Source: Streptomyces coacervatus
Lineage (GTDB): Bacteria; Actinomycetota; Actinomycetes; Streptomycetales; Streptomycetaceae
NCBI RefSeq assembly: GCF_029223485.1
Contig: NZ_JARHTP010000010.1
Coordinates: 124,001 to 188,000, forward strand
DNA: 64,000 nucleotides
Direction of reading: 5' to 3'
Each line of letters opens with the position of its first letter. The first letter of the stretch is position 1. The notes under the pieces are model-generated. The model had not been told where the DNA came from. It was given only the letters and a program-made list of their open reading frames with translations, and searched no databases. Made by a program: the position numbers and the translations under genes. Of this stretch, positions 24,199 to 32,549 are shown one piece after another.

Positions 24199-25395
24199 AT
24201 GCCCGCCACTTCGCCTCCGCCGCCCCTGGTCAAACGCGTGTCGCCGGCCGGGTGGACGGCGATCGTGTGGTGCGCGAGCGTGCTGTTCACCCTGCTGACG
24301 ACCTTCCGGCTGCCGGGCGAGATGATGCCGGCGCAGTGGCCGGCGGCCCAGTTGTACCGCTGGGACGGCCTCGTGTTCCTCCTTCTGTCGACCGCGATGG
24401 CGATCCAGGGCGGCAGGCTGCTGCACCGCAGACCGCTGCTCGCGACCGCGCTGACGATTCTCGCCGCGGTCTTCGAGACGATCACCCTCGGCGTCGCGGG
24501 GCTGCCGATGGCGCAGTACCTCGCGACCATGGTGGCCCTGTACTTCGTCGCGGCCACCCACCCGCGGCGCACGGCGCTCATCGCGCTGGCCATGGCGGTC
24601 GGCACCCTGATCGCGTACATAGCCATACGCATGCTGCACAACTGGATCGTCAGCACCTCCGCCGAACTGGCCGTCGCCCTGGTGACGGTGATCGTCTGGC
24701 TGCTCGGCAGCTCCGCGCACCAGTCCCGCGTACACGCCGAGCGCCTCAGCGCCGAGCACGCGGACCGGGCGGTCACCGCCGAACGCCTGCGCATAGCCCG
24801 CGAGATGCACGACACGGTCGCCCACAGCATCGGCATCATCGCCCTCCAGGCCGGCGCGGCCTCCCGGGTGGCGACCGCGCATCCCGAGGCGGCGATGACG
24901 GCGATGCGGGCGGTGGAGAACGAAGGCCGCCAGACCCTGGCCGGCCTGCGCCGCATGCTGGTCGCCCTGCGCGCGGCGGACGCTGGCCAGGACCCGGAGC
25001 TCGCCCCCGCGGGGCTGGCGGACGTCGACCGGATGGCGGCCACGACGACCGCTGCGGGCGTCCGGGTGGAGGTACGGCGGCTCGGCGAGGCGCGCCGACT
25101 CCCGCCCGACATCGACCTGTCGGCGTTCCGGATCATCCAGGAATCCGTCACCAACGTCGTACGGCACGCGGGTACGCGCGCGTGCCGGGTCACCCTGGAC
25201 TACCGCGACGACGAGCTCGCTCTGGAGATCACGGACGACGGTCTGGGGCGCGGCAGTTCGAGCGACACCGGGTTCGGCCTGGCCGGGATGCGCGAGCGAG
25301 TGGCCCTCCTGCACGGTGAGTTCACGGCGGCCCCGCGCCCCGAGGGCGGCTTCCGCGTGACGGCCCGCCTGCCGCTCCCGGTGGCCGTCCGATGA
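24199..25395 (+). CDS. NarL-type sensor histidine kinase
   Basis: 398 residues. Five or so membrane helices in the first 180 residues with almost no extracellular loops, then HisKA_3 with RIAREMHDTVAHS (phospho-His in MHD) and an HATPase domain (NVVRHAG; GFGLAGMRER). Such loop-less kinases usually sense membrane stress or work through the ABC exporter they sit beside. The response regulator start overlaps its stop (ATGA). The divergent ABC-2 operon is the obvious target of the pair. Confidence 0.92.
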   Translation: MPATSPPPPLVKRVSPAGWTAIVWCASVLFTLLTTFRLPGEMMPAQWPAAQLYRWDGLVFLLLSTAMAIQGGRLLHRRPLLATALTILAAVFETITLGVAGLPMAQYLATMVALYFVAATHPRRTALIALAMAVGTLIAYIAIRMLHNWIVSTSAELAVALVTVIVWLLGSSAHQSRVHAERLSAEHADRAVTAERLRIAREMHDTVAHSIGIIALQAGAASRVATAHPEAAMTAMRAVENEGRQTLAGLRRMLVALRAADAGQDPELAPAGLADVDRMAATTTAAGVRVEVRRLGEARRLPPDIDLSAFRIIQESVTNVVRHAGTRACRVTLDYRDDELALEITDDGLGRGSSSDTGFGLAGMRERVALLHGEFTAAPRPEGGFRVTARLPLPVAVR

Positions 25396-26054
25396 CCGAG
25401 GCCCCGACGGTCCGGGTCCTCCTCGTCGACGACCAGGAACTCATCCGCACCGCACTGAGCATGGTCATGGCCGACATCGAGGACGTGGAGGTCGTCGGCG
25501 AGGCGGCGACGGGGAAGGACGCGGTACGGCTGGCCGGTGCACTCGCCCCCGACGTGGTGGTGATGGACATCCGCATGCCGGGGATGGACGGCATCGAGGC
25601 GACGCGACGGATCACGGAGACGCAGACCGACGTGCGGGTGGTCGTGCTGACCACCTTCGACGACGACGCATACGTGTACGGGGCGCTGCGCGCGGGCGCG
25701 TCCGGTTTCCTGGTCAAGGACATGGCGCTGGACGACATCATCTCGGCGGTGCGGGTGGTGGCGGCGGGCGACGCGCTGATCGCCCCGAGCGTGACCCGCC
25801 GCCTGATCCACGACTTCGCCGCGCGGCCCCAACAGAAGGTCAGGGCCCGCGAGTTGAAGGCCATCACCGACCGCGAACGCGAGGTCCTCACCCTGGTGGG
25901 CAGCGGACTGTCCAACTCCGAGATCGCGGCCGAGCTGTGTATCAGCGTGGCGACGGCGAAGACATATCTGACCCGGCTGCTGACCAAGCTGGACGCGAGG
26001 GACCGGGTCCAGCTGGTGATCATGGCGTACGAGGCGGGGCTGGTGTCGCCCTGA
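25392..26054 (+). CDS. NarL/LuxR-type response regulator
   Basis: 220 residues. Receiver with DDQ, phospho-Asp in VVMDIRMPGMD, Thr in VLTTFD and Lys in FLVKDM; LuxR helix-turn-helix with ITDREREVLTLVGSGLSN and VATAKTYLTRLL. Translationally coupled to the kinase through ATGA. Likely activates or represses the divergent ABC-2 transporter genes. Converges with the GNAT gene 12 bases beyond its stop. Confidence 0.94.
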   Translation: MTEAPTVRVLLVDDQELIRTALSMVMADIEDVEVVGEAATGKDAVRLAGALAPDVVVMDIRMPGMDGIEATRRITETQTDVRVVVLTTFDDDAYVYGALRAGASGFLVKDMALDDIISAVRVVAAGDALIAPSVTRRLIHDFAARPQQKVRARELKAITDREREVLTLVGSGLSNSEIAAELCISVATAKTYLTRLLTKLDARDRVQLVIMAYEAGLVSP

Positions 26055-26066
26055 CCCCTGACCGAC

Positions 26067-26588
26067 TCACAGCCCCAGCGTCATGATGAAACGATCCTCC
26101 CCGGGTCCGAAGTAGTCCTTGCGCACCCCTCCCTCGAACGAGAAGCCCAGTGACCGGTACAGCGTGATCGCGGCCGCGTTCGTCGGTTCCACCGTCAGGC
26201 GGACCTGGTGGACGTCCTCGGTGCGCAGCCGGCGCAGCACCTCCAGCATCAGCCGGCGGCCCAGCCCGCGTCCGTGCAGTTCGGGGGTGACGGCGAGGCT
26301 CTTGATCCAGTTCACGTAGCCGTCCGAGGTGGTGACGAACAGGACGTAGCCGTGCAGGCTCTCGCCGTCGTCGAGGACCAGGATGCGGTCGCCGTGGATG
26401 TCGAAGCTCTGGCGCAGCTCGAAGTAGTGGAACGGCTCCTCGGGGAAGGCCTCCCGGTCGACGCGCAGCAGTTCGGGCAGATCGGCCTCGACGACGCCCC
26501 TCATGGTCAGTCGGCTCGTCAGTCGGCGGTCGATGCGGTCGATGCGGTCGGCCGTGGAAGGAAAACGTTTCTCTGGAAGAGCCGTCAT
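26067..26588 (-). CDS. GNAT family N-acetyltransferase (RimI-like)
   Basis: 173 residues from ATG 26588, which follows AGGGGGCGG. An N-terminal stretch with the small repeat DRIDRIDRR precedes a full GNAT domain: motif A with the acetyl-CoA loop LHGRGLGRRLM, and the C-terminal NAAAITLYRSLGFSFEG that is typical of RimI-type enzymes. Transfers an acetyl group to an amine, a protein N-terminus or a small molecule; target unknown. Reading further upstream to 26711 is possible but the added residues look non-coding. Confidence 0.85.
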   Translation of the reverse strand: MTALPEKRFPSTADRIDRIDRRLTSRLTMRGVVEADLPELLRVDREAFPEEPFHYFELRQSFDIHGDRILVLDDGESLHGYVLFVTTSDGYVNWIKSLAVTPELHGRGLGRRLMLEVLRRLRTEDVHQVRLTVEPTNAAAITLYRSLGFSFEGGVRKDYFGPGEDRFIMTLGL

Positions 26589-26863
26589 ACCGCCCCCTGC
26601 GGGTTGGGAGTCAAGGGCACGTTGACACCCGTACGGGTGGTACGGGTGAGACGCCTGGTGTCTGCCTTTCTGGTGTGTTCGGCAGAGTTCCGACCATCTT
26701 GAGCGGGACAATCCGGCCGTTCAAGGCCGGATCAGGTCGCACGAATGCATTCGCGACGGTGCGCCCCCAGTGCGCCCCGTCCCCTCGCGGGGACATGACG
26801 TAATTCTCGGGACATTGACCTCAGGGGGATCCGGAGGGCCCCCGGTGTTGGTACCGTAGGTAA
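26589..26863. promoter_or_regulatory. palindrome-rich region between the GNAT gene and the SCO2525-2521-like cluster
   Basis: 275 bases without a gene. It holds a perfect 14-base palindrome CACCCGTACGGGTG (26626-26639), an inverted repeat CCGGCC-GTTCAA-GGCCGG (26713-26730) and a 12-base palindrome CGAATGCATTCG (26742-26753). A TACCGT box (26852-26857) lies 6 bases before the ATG at 26864, matching the leaderless promoters seen elsewhere in the window. These palindromes are operator candidates for either divergent gene. Confidence 0.55.
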
Positions 26864-27658
26864 ATGACCTTGAGATCGTCGGGGGACGCCCAGGTGAGGA
26901 ATGCGGACGCACCCTGGAGCTCATTCGACCCGATCGCCTACGTTGATCACAACTACCGCGTCTTACAGGCAGAGGACGCGGAGATCCTGCATATCATCGG
27001 GGATCATTTCGGCGGTCATTTCCGGAAGCAGGGCGTCGGGCCGGTTTACGGCATCGACGTGGGCGCCGGGGCGAATCTCTATCCCGCACTCTCCATGATG
27101 CCGTGGTGCGACGAGATCACCCTCTTCGAGCACTCGTCCGCGAACGTGGAGTACCTCGAGGGTCAGGTCGGCTCCTACGGCGGCAATTGGGATCAGTTCT
27201 GGAACGCCCTGTGTGAGCACGAGGCGTACGGCTCCCTTGAGTTGGACCCCCGCGAGCGGTTCCGCGAGGTCGTCAAGGTCGAGCAGGGCAACATCTTCGG
27301 GCTGGAGCGCTTCGGCGGGCGCTGGTCCGTGGGGACCATGTTCTTCGTCGCCGAGTCGATGACCACCTCTCACCAGGAGTTTCGGCTGGGCGTCAAGCGC
27401 TTCATGCGCGCCCTGGCCCCCGGTGCCCCCTTCGCCGCCGCCTTCATGGAACATTCGAAGGGCTATCACGCCGGGGAACAGTTCTTCCCGGCCTGTGACG
27501 TGGAAGAATTCGAGGTCCGTACGAGTCTCGAACCATTCGCGGGCAACTTCGAGGTGCAGCGGCTCAAGTCCGCGGCAGGTGTGCGCGACGGGTATTCGGG
27601 AATGATCCTGGCCTACGGCTGGCGGCGGAATACGGACGCGGGCATTCCGGCCGTCTGA
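26864..27658 (+). CDS. SCO2525-family SAM-dependent methyltransferase
   Basis: 264 residues. A Rossmann methyltransferase with the SAM-binding segment GIDVGAGANLYP (about 63-74), an acidic residue at the end of strand 2 (LFEHSS) and later strands like those of the NNMT/PNMT/TEMT group, which methylates small amines. The TACCGT box 6 bases before ATG 26864 supports this start; a GTG at 26894 with GGGGG ahead is an alternative. It contains one TTA codon (26963-26965). First gene of the cluster that runs to 33584. I recall this family as SCO2525 in NCBIfam; the methyl acceptor is unknown. Confidence 0.85.
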   Translation: MTLRSSGDAQVRNADAPWSSFDPIAYVDHNYRVLQAEDAEILHIIGDHFGGHFRKQGVGPVYGIDVGAGANLYPALSMMPWCDEITLFEHSSANVEYLEGQVGSYGGNWDQFWNALCEHEAYGSLELDPRERFREVVKVEQGNIFGLERFGGRWSVGTMFFVAESMTTSHQEFRLGVKRFMRALAPGAPFAAAFMEHSKGYHAGEQFFPACDVEEFEVRTSLEPFAGNFEVQRLKSAAGVRDGYSGMILAYGWRRNTDAGIPAV

Positions 27659-27762
27659 CCAGTCGTTGTCCGATCAGTGGTTCTCCATCGCGAAAAATCT
27701 TCACAACAGAAGAGGGGCATTCCTCAAATGACGGCAGTGCGGCCTGTGTAGAGGGGCATGGG

Positions 27763-29616
27763 ATGCAGATCAAGCCACGCCAGCATTTGCTGGACATCTG
27801 GCAGGCCATCGCCCGCCACTCCTTCGCTCGGGAGCAGTGGGACTGGGGCGAGTGGGGCGGGCAGAGCAGCGTCGCCGACGCCGAGCGGCTGCTCTGCCTG
27901 CTGTACCCGGCCACGGAGATCCCCGCGTTCCGGCTGGACGACCCGGACACCACGCAGGAGGACGTCCAGCAGGCCCTGAGGAAGGCCGGCGGGCGGCTCG
28001 ACCTCCCGGCCAACCTCGTCAAGGCCGCTTCCGACTTCATGCGCACCCACACCGGCGAGGACAAGAGGCCCACCTTCGCGGGGGGTTACTACTTCGGATC
28101 CGGCGACAAGGTCCAGGGGGAGCCCACCGAGGAACAGCGCCAACTCGGCGTGGTCGACTCCTTCTCCATGTCGATCACCCTCTGCCTGGCCACGCTCGGC
28201 TTCCTCAAGATCTACGAGACCAGGACCAGACGAAGCGACATCCAGGAGACGATCGCCGAACTGCGTGCGGCCACCAGCAACCGGCTCACCGCCGCCATGG
28301 TGAGCCTGCTGCGCTCCTTCACCGTCAACGCCTTCGACACCGATTCCAACCAGGGCCGCAACCTCTGCGAACTCCTGGGCCAGGGGCGGCTGACGCAGCG
28401 TCAGGTGCTGACCATGTTCCAGAGCCGCTTCCGCGCGCTGCGCGCCGCGATCGTCGAGAGCGTGTCCCTCGGCTTCGACGTCCAGGAAGGCCTCAAGGAC
28501 GAGAACCAGCTCTTCGAATGCGGCTGGGCGTGGACCATGGTGAAGAAGGCCCCCGAGGTCGAGACCGACGAACCCATCGGGCCGCAGCCCGAGGGCGTCG
28601 CCGACCCGGTGCCGTATCTCTACTTCACCGTGGTTGCCCTCGACGGTATCCAGGACCTGTTCTCCGACCGCACCCTCACCCTGGGCCTGCTCAACGTCGA
28701 ACAGCAGAAGCTCGCCGAGGCGCTCCGGCTGCGCTGGGAGCTCACCCAGCAGTACTGGTCCGGCATCGCCCGCTTCGACCCCGACCGCTGGCCCTTGGAG
28801 GACATTCCCTGGCGTACGACGGGACAGGAGCTGGAGTCCGAGTACTTCTCCCTCTCCGTCGCCGCCATCCTCGTCCACGACCTGATGCGCCGCCGGGCCA
28901 CCGACGACGACCTGTCCCGCACCGTCGCCGTCATGGAACGCCTCGCCGAACGCGGCAAGATCACCGCCCGGATGACACGCGACGACCGCACGGTGTTCGA
29001 ACTGCACAACGCGGGCGTCAAACTGCCCTTGCAGGGCAGTGAGCGGCTGGGCCCGCCGCTGACATGGTCCCTGCACGACTTCTCGGCCCAGTTGCTGAAG
29101 CGGACCATCCAACTGCGCGCCCTCTCGCGCAACCTCGACTCGCACGACCGGCTGCTCAGCCTCGCCGAGGACGTCTTCGACCACATGTGGCGCCGCCGCA
29201 TCCGGGAGGGCGAGGGCACCGGCCTGTGGGACTACGTCCACGCCGCCTATCCCGGGGCGGAGATCGTCACCCGCAAGGTGCCGGTGTCGTGGAACATCAC
29301 CGAGCGGGTCACCGAGGTGATGGTCGCGGTCCACCAGATGTACCGGCAGTCACCGGTCCGCAGCCTCGAACTCACCGAGCTGGCAGGGGCGTTGCTCAGC
29401 GAGTCCGCCCATCTCCTGGGCAACGAACAGATGGAACCCGCGCCCTCCGACGACGGCCGGCACGGGATGCAGCTCAGGAACATCGAGGTCAAGCTGCGCC
29501 GCGCCCGCAGCCTTCTGGGCCAACAGCCGGGCACGGCCTACGCATTGGCGCTCGAAGTACTGGGACAGCTCGACGCACTCACCCGGGCCCGCGAGGCCGC
29601 GGCCCAGGGACGGTGA
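27763..29616 (+). CDS. SCO2524-family protein of unknown function
   Basis: 617 residues, soluble, with no signal peptide or membrane helix. Predicted largely alpha-helical; the N-terminus starts QIKPRQHLLDIWQAIARHSF and conserved-looking aromatic blocks include WDWGEWGGQSS and QQYWSGIARFDPDRWPL. No enzyme motif recognised. ATG 27763 follows GAGGGG with 6 bases between. A 7-codon frame (27728-27751) and a repeated AGAGGGGCAT (27711 and 27750) sit in the 104-base gap before it. Four bases separate its stop from the P-loop protein gene, so these act together. Family name from memory of NCBIfam. Confidence 0.8.
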   Translation: MQIKPRQHLLDIWQAIARHSFAREQWDWGEWGGQSSVADAERLLCLLYPATEIPAFRLDDPDTTQEDVQQALRKAGGRLDLPANLVKAASDFMRTHTGEDKRPTFAGGYYFGSGDKVQGEPTEEQRQLGVVDSFSMSITLCLATLGFLKIYETRTRRSDIQETIAELRAATSNRLTAAMVSLLRSFTVNAFDTDSNQGRNLCELLGQGRLTQRQVLTMFQSRFRALRAAIVESVSLGFDVQEGLKDENQLFECGWAWTMVKKAPEVETDEPIGPQPEGVADPVPYLYFTVVALDGIQDLFSDRTLTLGLLNVEQQKLAEALRLRWELTQQYWSGIARFDPDRWPLEDIPWRTTGQELESEYFSLSVAAILVHDLMRRRATDDDLSRTVAVMERLAERGKITARMTRDDRTVFELHNAGVKLPLQGSERLGPPLTWSLHDFSAQLLKRTIQLRALSRNLDSHDRLLSLAEDVFDHMWRRRIREGEGTGLWDYVHAAYPGAEIVTRKVPVSWNITERVTEVMVAVHQMYRQSPVRSLELTELAGALLSESAHLLGNEQMEPAPSDDGRHGMQLRNIEVKLRRARSLLGQQPGTAYALALEVLGQLDALTRAREAAAQGR

Positions 29617-29620
29617 CACC

Positions 29621-30538
29621 GTGCTGATCTTCGCCGCCTCCGACAAGGGGGGCACGGGCCGCTCCGTCACCAGCGCCAACCTCGCCTACCACCGTGCGCT
29701 GGCCGGGGACGACGTCTGCTACCTGGACTTCGACTTCGGCTCGCCCACCGCCTCGGCCGTCTTCGACGTGGCCGACGCCCGCGCGGCCGTCGAGGACCGC
29801 GGCCTGCACTCCTACCTCATAGGGGAGGTCGGTGAGCCGGAGCGCATCGACATCTGGGCCAAAACCGAGCACCAGGTGCTGCGCGACCCGCCGCCCGGCT
29901 GCGGCCGGCTGGTGCTGATGCCCGGCGACGTCAGCGGCGGCGAGTTCGCCACCACCGGCGACCATGTGCGGCTCTGCGTCGACCTGCTGATGAAGCTCTA
30001 CTACGAGTTCGACCTGGTCGTCGTGGACCTCAGCGCCGGCCGCTCCTACGCCGTCGACATGGTCCTGGAGGCCACCGCACAGCCCGAGATGCGGGAGATC
30101 ACGGCCCGCTGGCTGATCTTCCACCGCTGGACCCGCCAGCATGTGGCGGCCGCCGCGAGCCTGGTCTTCGGCGAGCGCGGCATCGTCGCAGGCGGTGTCG
30201 ACCGCGGCCACGAGGAGGAGACGCTGCGCAGCGCCATCCGCTTCGTACGGGCCGCCGTACCCGATCCCGAGTCGCCGCTGTGGTCGCAGGTCTCGCCGAC
30301 CCAGTCGGCGTGGATGCGCAAGACCGACAGCGACCTCAAGCAGCTTGCCTCCAACCACGGCATCGGCTACAGCCAGGTCCTCGGCTCCATTCCCCTCGAA
30401 CCGGTCCTGCAGTGGCGGGAGCAGCTCATCACCGACGAGGACGTGCTCGACAGCCAGATCGCCAACATGGAGACCTGGCGGGCGCTCAGCCGGCTGGCCG
30501 CCCGGCTCACCGACGACAAGTACTGGGAGCAGGCGTGA
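29621..30538 (+). CDS. SCO2523-family variant P-loop protein (ParA/MinD-like)
   Basis: 305 residues. The N-terminus MLIFAASDKGGTGRS is a deviant Walker A: the ParA/MinD hallmark Lys9 is there but the invariant P-loop Lys of GK(S/T) is Arg14. The DFDFGSPTAS segment matches switch I and FDLVVVDLSAG (about 129-139) the Walker B strand. Such a change may weaken hydrolysis while still allowing nucleotide-controlled dimerisation or membrane cycling. The GTG at 29621 lies 4 bases after the previous stop; its stop overlaps the next start (GTGA). It may locate or switch the products of this cluster. Biochemistry unknown. Confidence 0.85.
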   Translation: MLIFAASDKGGTGRSVTSANLAYHRALAGDDVCYLDFDFGSPTASAVFDVADARAAVEDRGLHSYLIGEVGEPERIDIWAKTEHQVLRDPPPGCGRLVLMPGDVSGGEFATTGDHVRLCVDLLMKLYYEFDLVVVDLSAGRSYAVDMVLEATAQPEMREITARWLIFHRWTRQHVAAAASLVFGERGIVAGGVDRGHEEETLRSAIRFVRAAVPDPESPLWSQVSPTQSAWMRKTDSDLKQLASNHGIGYSQVLGSIPLEPVLQWREQLITDEDVLDSQIANMETWRALSRLAARLTDDKYWEQA

Positions 30539-31539
30539 CCGAGGCCGTCTTCCGGGAGACCACGGCGGAGCTCCGCACCCAGTCCGTGCCGCTGTCCCAC
30601 CTCTCCCTGGAGCTGGGCCACCTCTACATGGAGGACTTCGAGGCGGGCCCCGAGCGGCTGCGCGAGCACTTCGCCGAGGTGCGGCTGTGGGTGGACGCCG
30701 CCCGCGCCTCCGCCGCCCGCCGCACCGGCGGCAAGCGGCCCCGTATCAGCACGTGCTTCCTGATCGACGACTACTTCACCCGCTTCTCGACACCCGCCGA
30801 ACTCGTCCCGCTGGTGCTGAAGGAGGCCGAGAAGGCGGGCCTGGTCATCGACTACCTGGCCCGTGAGTCGGGTTGCGCGGTCGCCGACCGGATCGAGCTC
30901 GCCGAGTCCGTCATGCACCGCCTGGTCGAGTCGCCGCCGCCGGGCAGCTACGGCTCCCGCCCCTCCGTCAGCCAGACCGGCTGGCTTGCCAACGGACAGC
31001 GCACGCCCACCACGAAGCGTGCCGCGCTGGGCGAGGTCAGGGGCTGGCAGCCGCCCCAGGAGACCGCGGCCCGCAACCACTCCGTCTTCATGGACGTCGA
31101 GCTGTGGTCGGAGAAGGACGGCAAGCGGCTGTGGTCCTGCCCGTTCCTGGCCGCCGTCTGGCAGCTGGCCCGCCTCGGACTGTTACGGCACCTCGGCGAC
31201 CCGGTGCTGGTCCCGCGCCCCTGGACCGGCGAGGACTTCCCGCACGACTGGGACCGGCTGCCGCCCCTGCTCCAGCTCAACCCGCGGGCCACGGCCTTCA
31301 GCGCCTACCGCACCTGCACGCTGATGCCGAACCGTTTCCTGGCCGTCGAGGACGCCGTACGGCTCATCCTCGACCAGACGGAAGTCGACTCCGGGGCGCT
31401 GAGCCAGGTCGCCGAGCGCTCGGCCAAGGAGGGGCTCGCGGTCCCGGCGGCAGTCGCCCAGCGCGCGACGTATGTCTTCTACGAGGAGCCGGTCAACGCC
31501 CTTTCCAGTGCCAACTCCCTTTCCACTGAGGGGACTTGA
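30535..31539 (+). CDS. SCO2522-family protein of unknown function
   Basis: 334 residues from the GTG at 30535, which overlaps the P-loop gene stop (GTGA). Soluble alpha/beta protein with no known domain. Notable segments are RPRISTCFLIDDYFTRF, where the acidic pair may be an active site or a binding site, and MDVELWSEKDGKRLWSCPFL. It contains one TTA codon (31183-31185). The next gene starts one base after its stop. Tight coupling to the P-loop gene suggests a stoichiometric partner. Family name recalled from NCBIfam. Confidence 0.8.
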   Translation: MTEAVFRETTAELRTQSVPLSHLSLELGHLYMEDFEAGPERLREHFAEVRLWVDAARASAARRTGGKRPRISTCFLIDDYFTRFSTPAELVPLVLKEAEKAGLVIDYLARESGCAVADRIELAESVMHRLVESPPPGSYGSRPSVSQTGWLANGQRTPTTKRAALGEVRGWQPPQETAARNHSVFMDVELWSEKDGKRLWSCPFLAAVWQLARLGLLRHLGDPVLVPRPWTGEDFPHDWDRLPPLLQLNPRATAFSAYRTCTLMPNRFLAVEDAVRLILDQTEVDSGALSQVAERSAKEGLAVPAAVAQRATYVFYEEPVNALSSANSLSTEGT

Positions 31540-31540
31540 C

Positions 31541-32512
31541 ATGACGACGGCCCTTCGACAGCCCGCCCGCCCGGTCCTCGCCTGTGGTGAGGTGCGCACC
31601 TGTCTGCTGCCGTCCTTCCAGGCGCTGGACGGCCGGGCCGCCGCCCAGCTGCTCAGGCTGCGCGTCGACGAACACGTCCGGATCTCCGAGCGGCCCAATA
31701 TGTACGCCCTGTCCCCGGAGGTGCTGACCGGAGTGGACTGCCGGCTGCCCACCTCCAACGGCGCCAAGGTCCGGGCCGTCGGCACGGTCGCCACCCGCGC
31801 CGCGCTCACCGAGGGCCGTCTGCTCCAGTCCACCGCGTACTTCGGCGCACCCGCCGCGGGCCCCGACACCCGCCGCCCCTGGGGGCACTACCTCGTACGG
31901 CCCGGTGTGGTCGAGCCCTTCGGCAAGCTGCCCGAACAGGCCACCGCGGAAGGCGTGCTGCGCGGCGCCGGGCGCGGTGAACTCGACCTCGGAACGATCG
32001 CCGAGTCCCTGCTGACGAGACTGCTGCGCCACCCGCTCCTCGACCGCAAGGTCCCCTTCAAGTCCCGCCGTACGCACCTGCGTTGGGTCGCCCGCCGGAT
32101 CCCGGAGGGCGAGCGGGCGGCACTGACGCGGTTCACGCTGGCCGAGGACGGGCTGCGGACCGTGGAGCTGAGGCTGCCGGAGGATACACCGGTCGCCTCG
32201 GCCGCGGGTCTGTGCGAGGACCTCGCGCTCCATGACTGGCTTTTGACGACCGTGGTGCACATGCTGGACAGCAGTCGGCTCGCCGCGGCGGACGGGCGCG
32301 CCGCGGTCCTGGCACTGCGCCCGGCCGTCGACCATCTGCTGCATCTGTGGATGCCGCATGCACAGGTGGACCGCTCGCTGGTCCATCTGTGGGAAGTACT
32401 GGAACGGGAACCGGGGTTCACGCGCCAGTGGCAGAACCTGGTCCAGCGCATCAGGGACCAACTGGCCGTCCAGGCCATACCGTTGCCGCACCAGGCGCTG
32501 AGCACGAGCTGA
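31541..32512 (+). CDS. SCO2521-family protein of unknown function
   Basis: 323 residues from ATG 31541 with GAGGGG 7 bases before it; one base after the SCO2522-like stop. Cytoplasmic, mixed alpha/beta. The first 100 residues look conserved (GEVRTCLLPSFQAL; ISERPNMYALSPE), followed by a basic patch (KSRRTHLRWVARR) and a helical C-terminal part. No catalytic motif recognised. By position it is the fifth member of the methyltransferase, P-loop and unknown-protein cluster. Confidence 0.8.
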   Translation: MTTALRQPARPVLACGEVRTCLLPSFQALDGRAAAQLLRLRVDEHVRISERPNMYALSPEVLTGVDCRLPTSNGAKVRAVGTVATRAALTEGRLLQSTAYFGAPAAGPDTRRPWGHYLVRPGVVEPFGKLPEQATAEGVLRGAGRGELDLGTIAESLLTRLLRHPLLDRKVPFKSRRTHLRWVARRIPEGERAALTRFTLAEDGLRTVELRLPEDTPVASAAGLCEDLALHDWLLTTVVHMLDSSRLAAADGRAAVLALRPAVDHLLHLWMPHAQVDRSLVHLWEVLEREPGFTRQWQNLVQRIRDQLAVQAIPLPHQALSTS

Positions 32513-32549
32513 GGAGCGGCACCAACCACATACCCGACGGGGGAGACAC

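Noticed and set aside
26622..26650. TTGACA at 26622-26627 as the -35 of the methyltransferase cluster
   Set aside because: No -10 at the right spacing, and it lies about 240 bases before the start; the TACCGT box at 26852 fits better.
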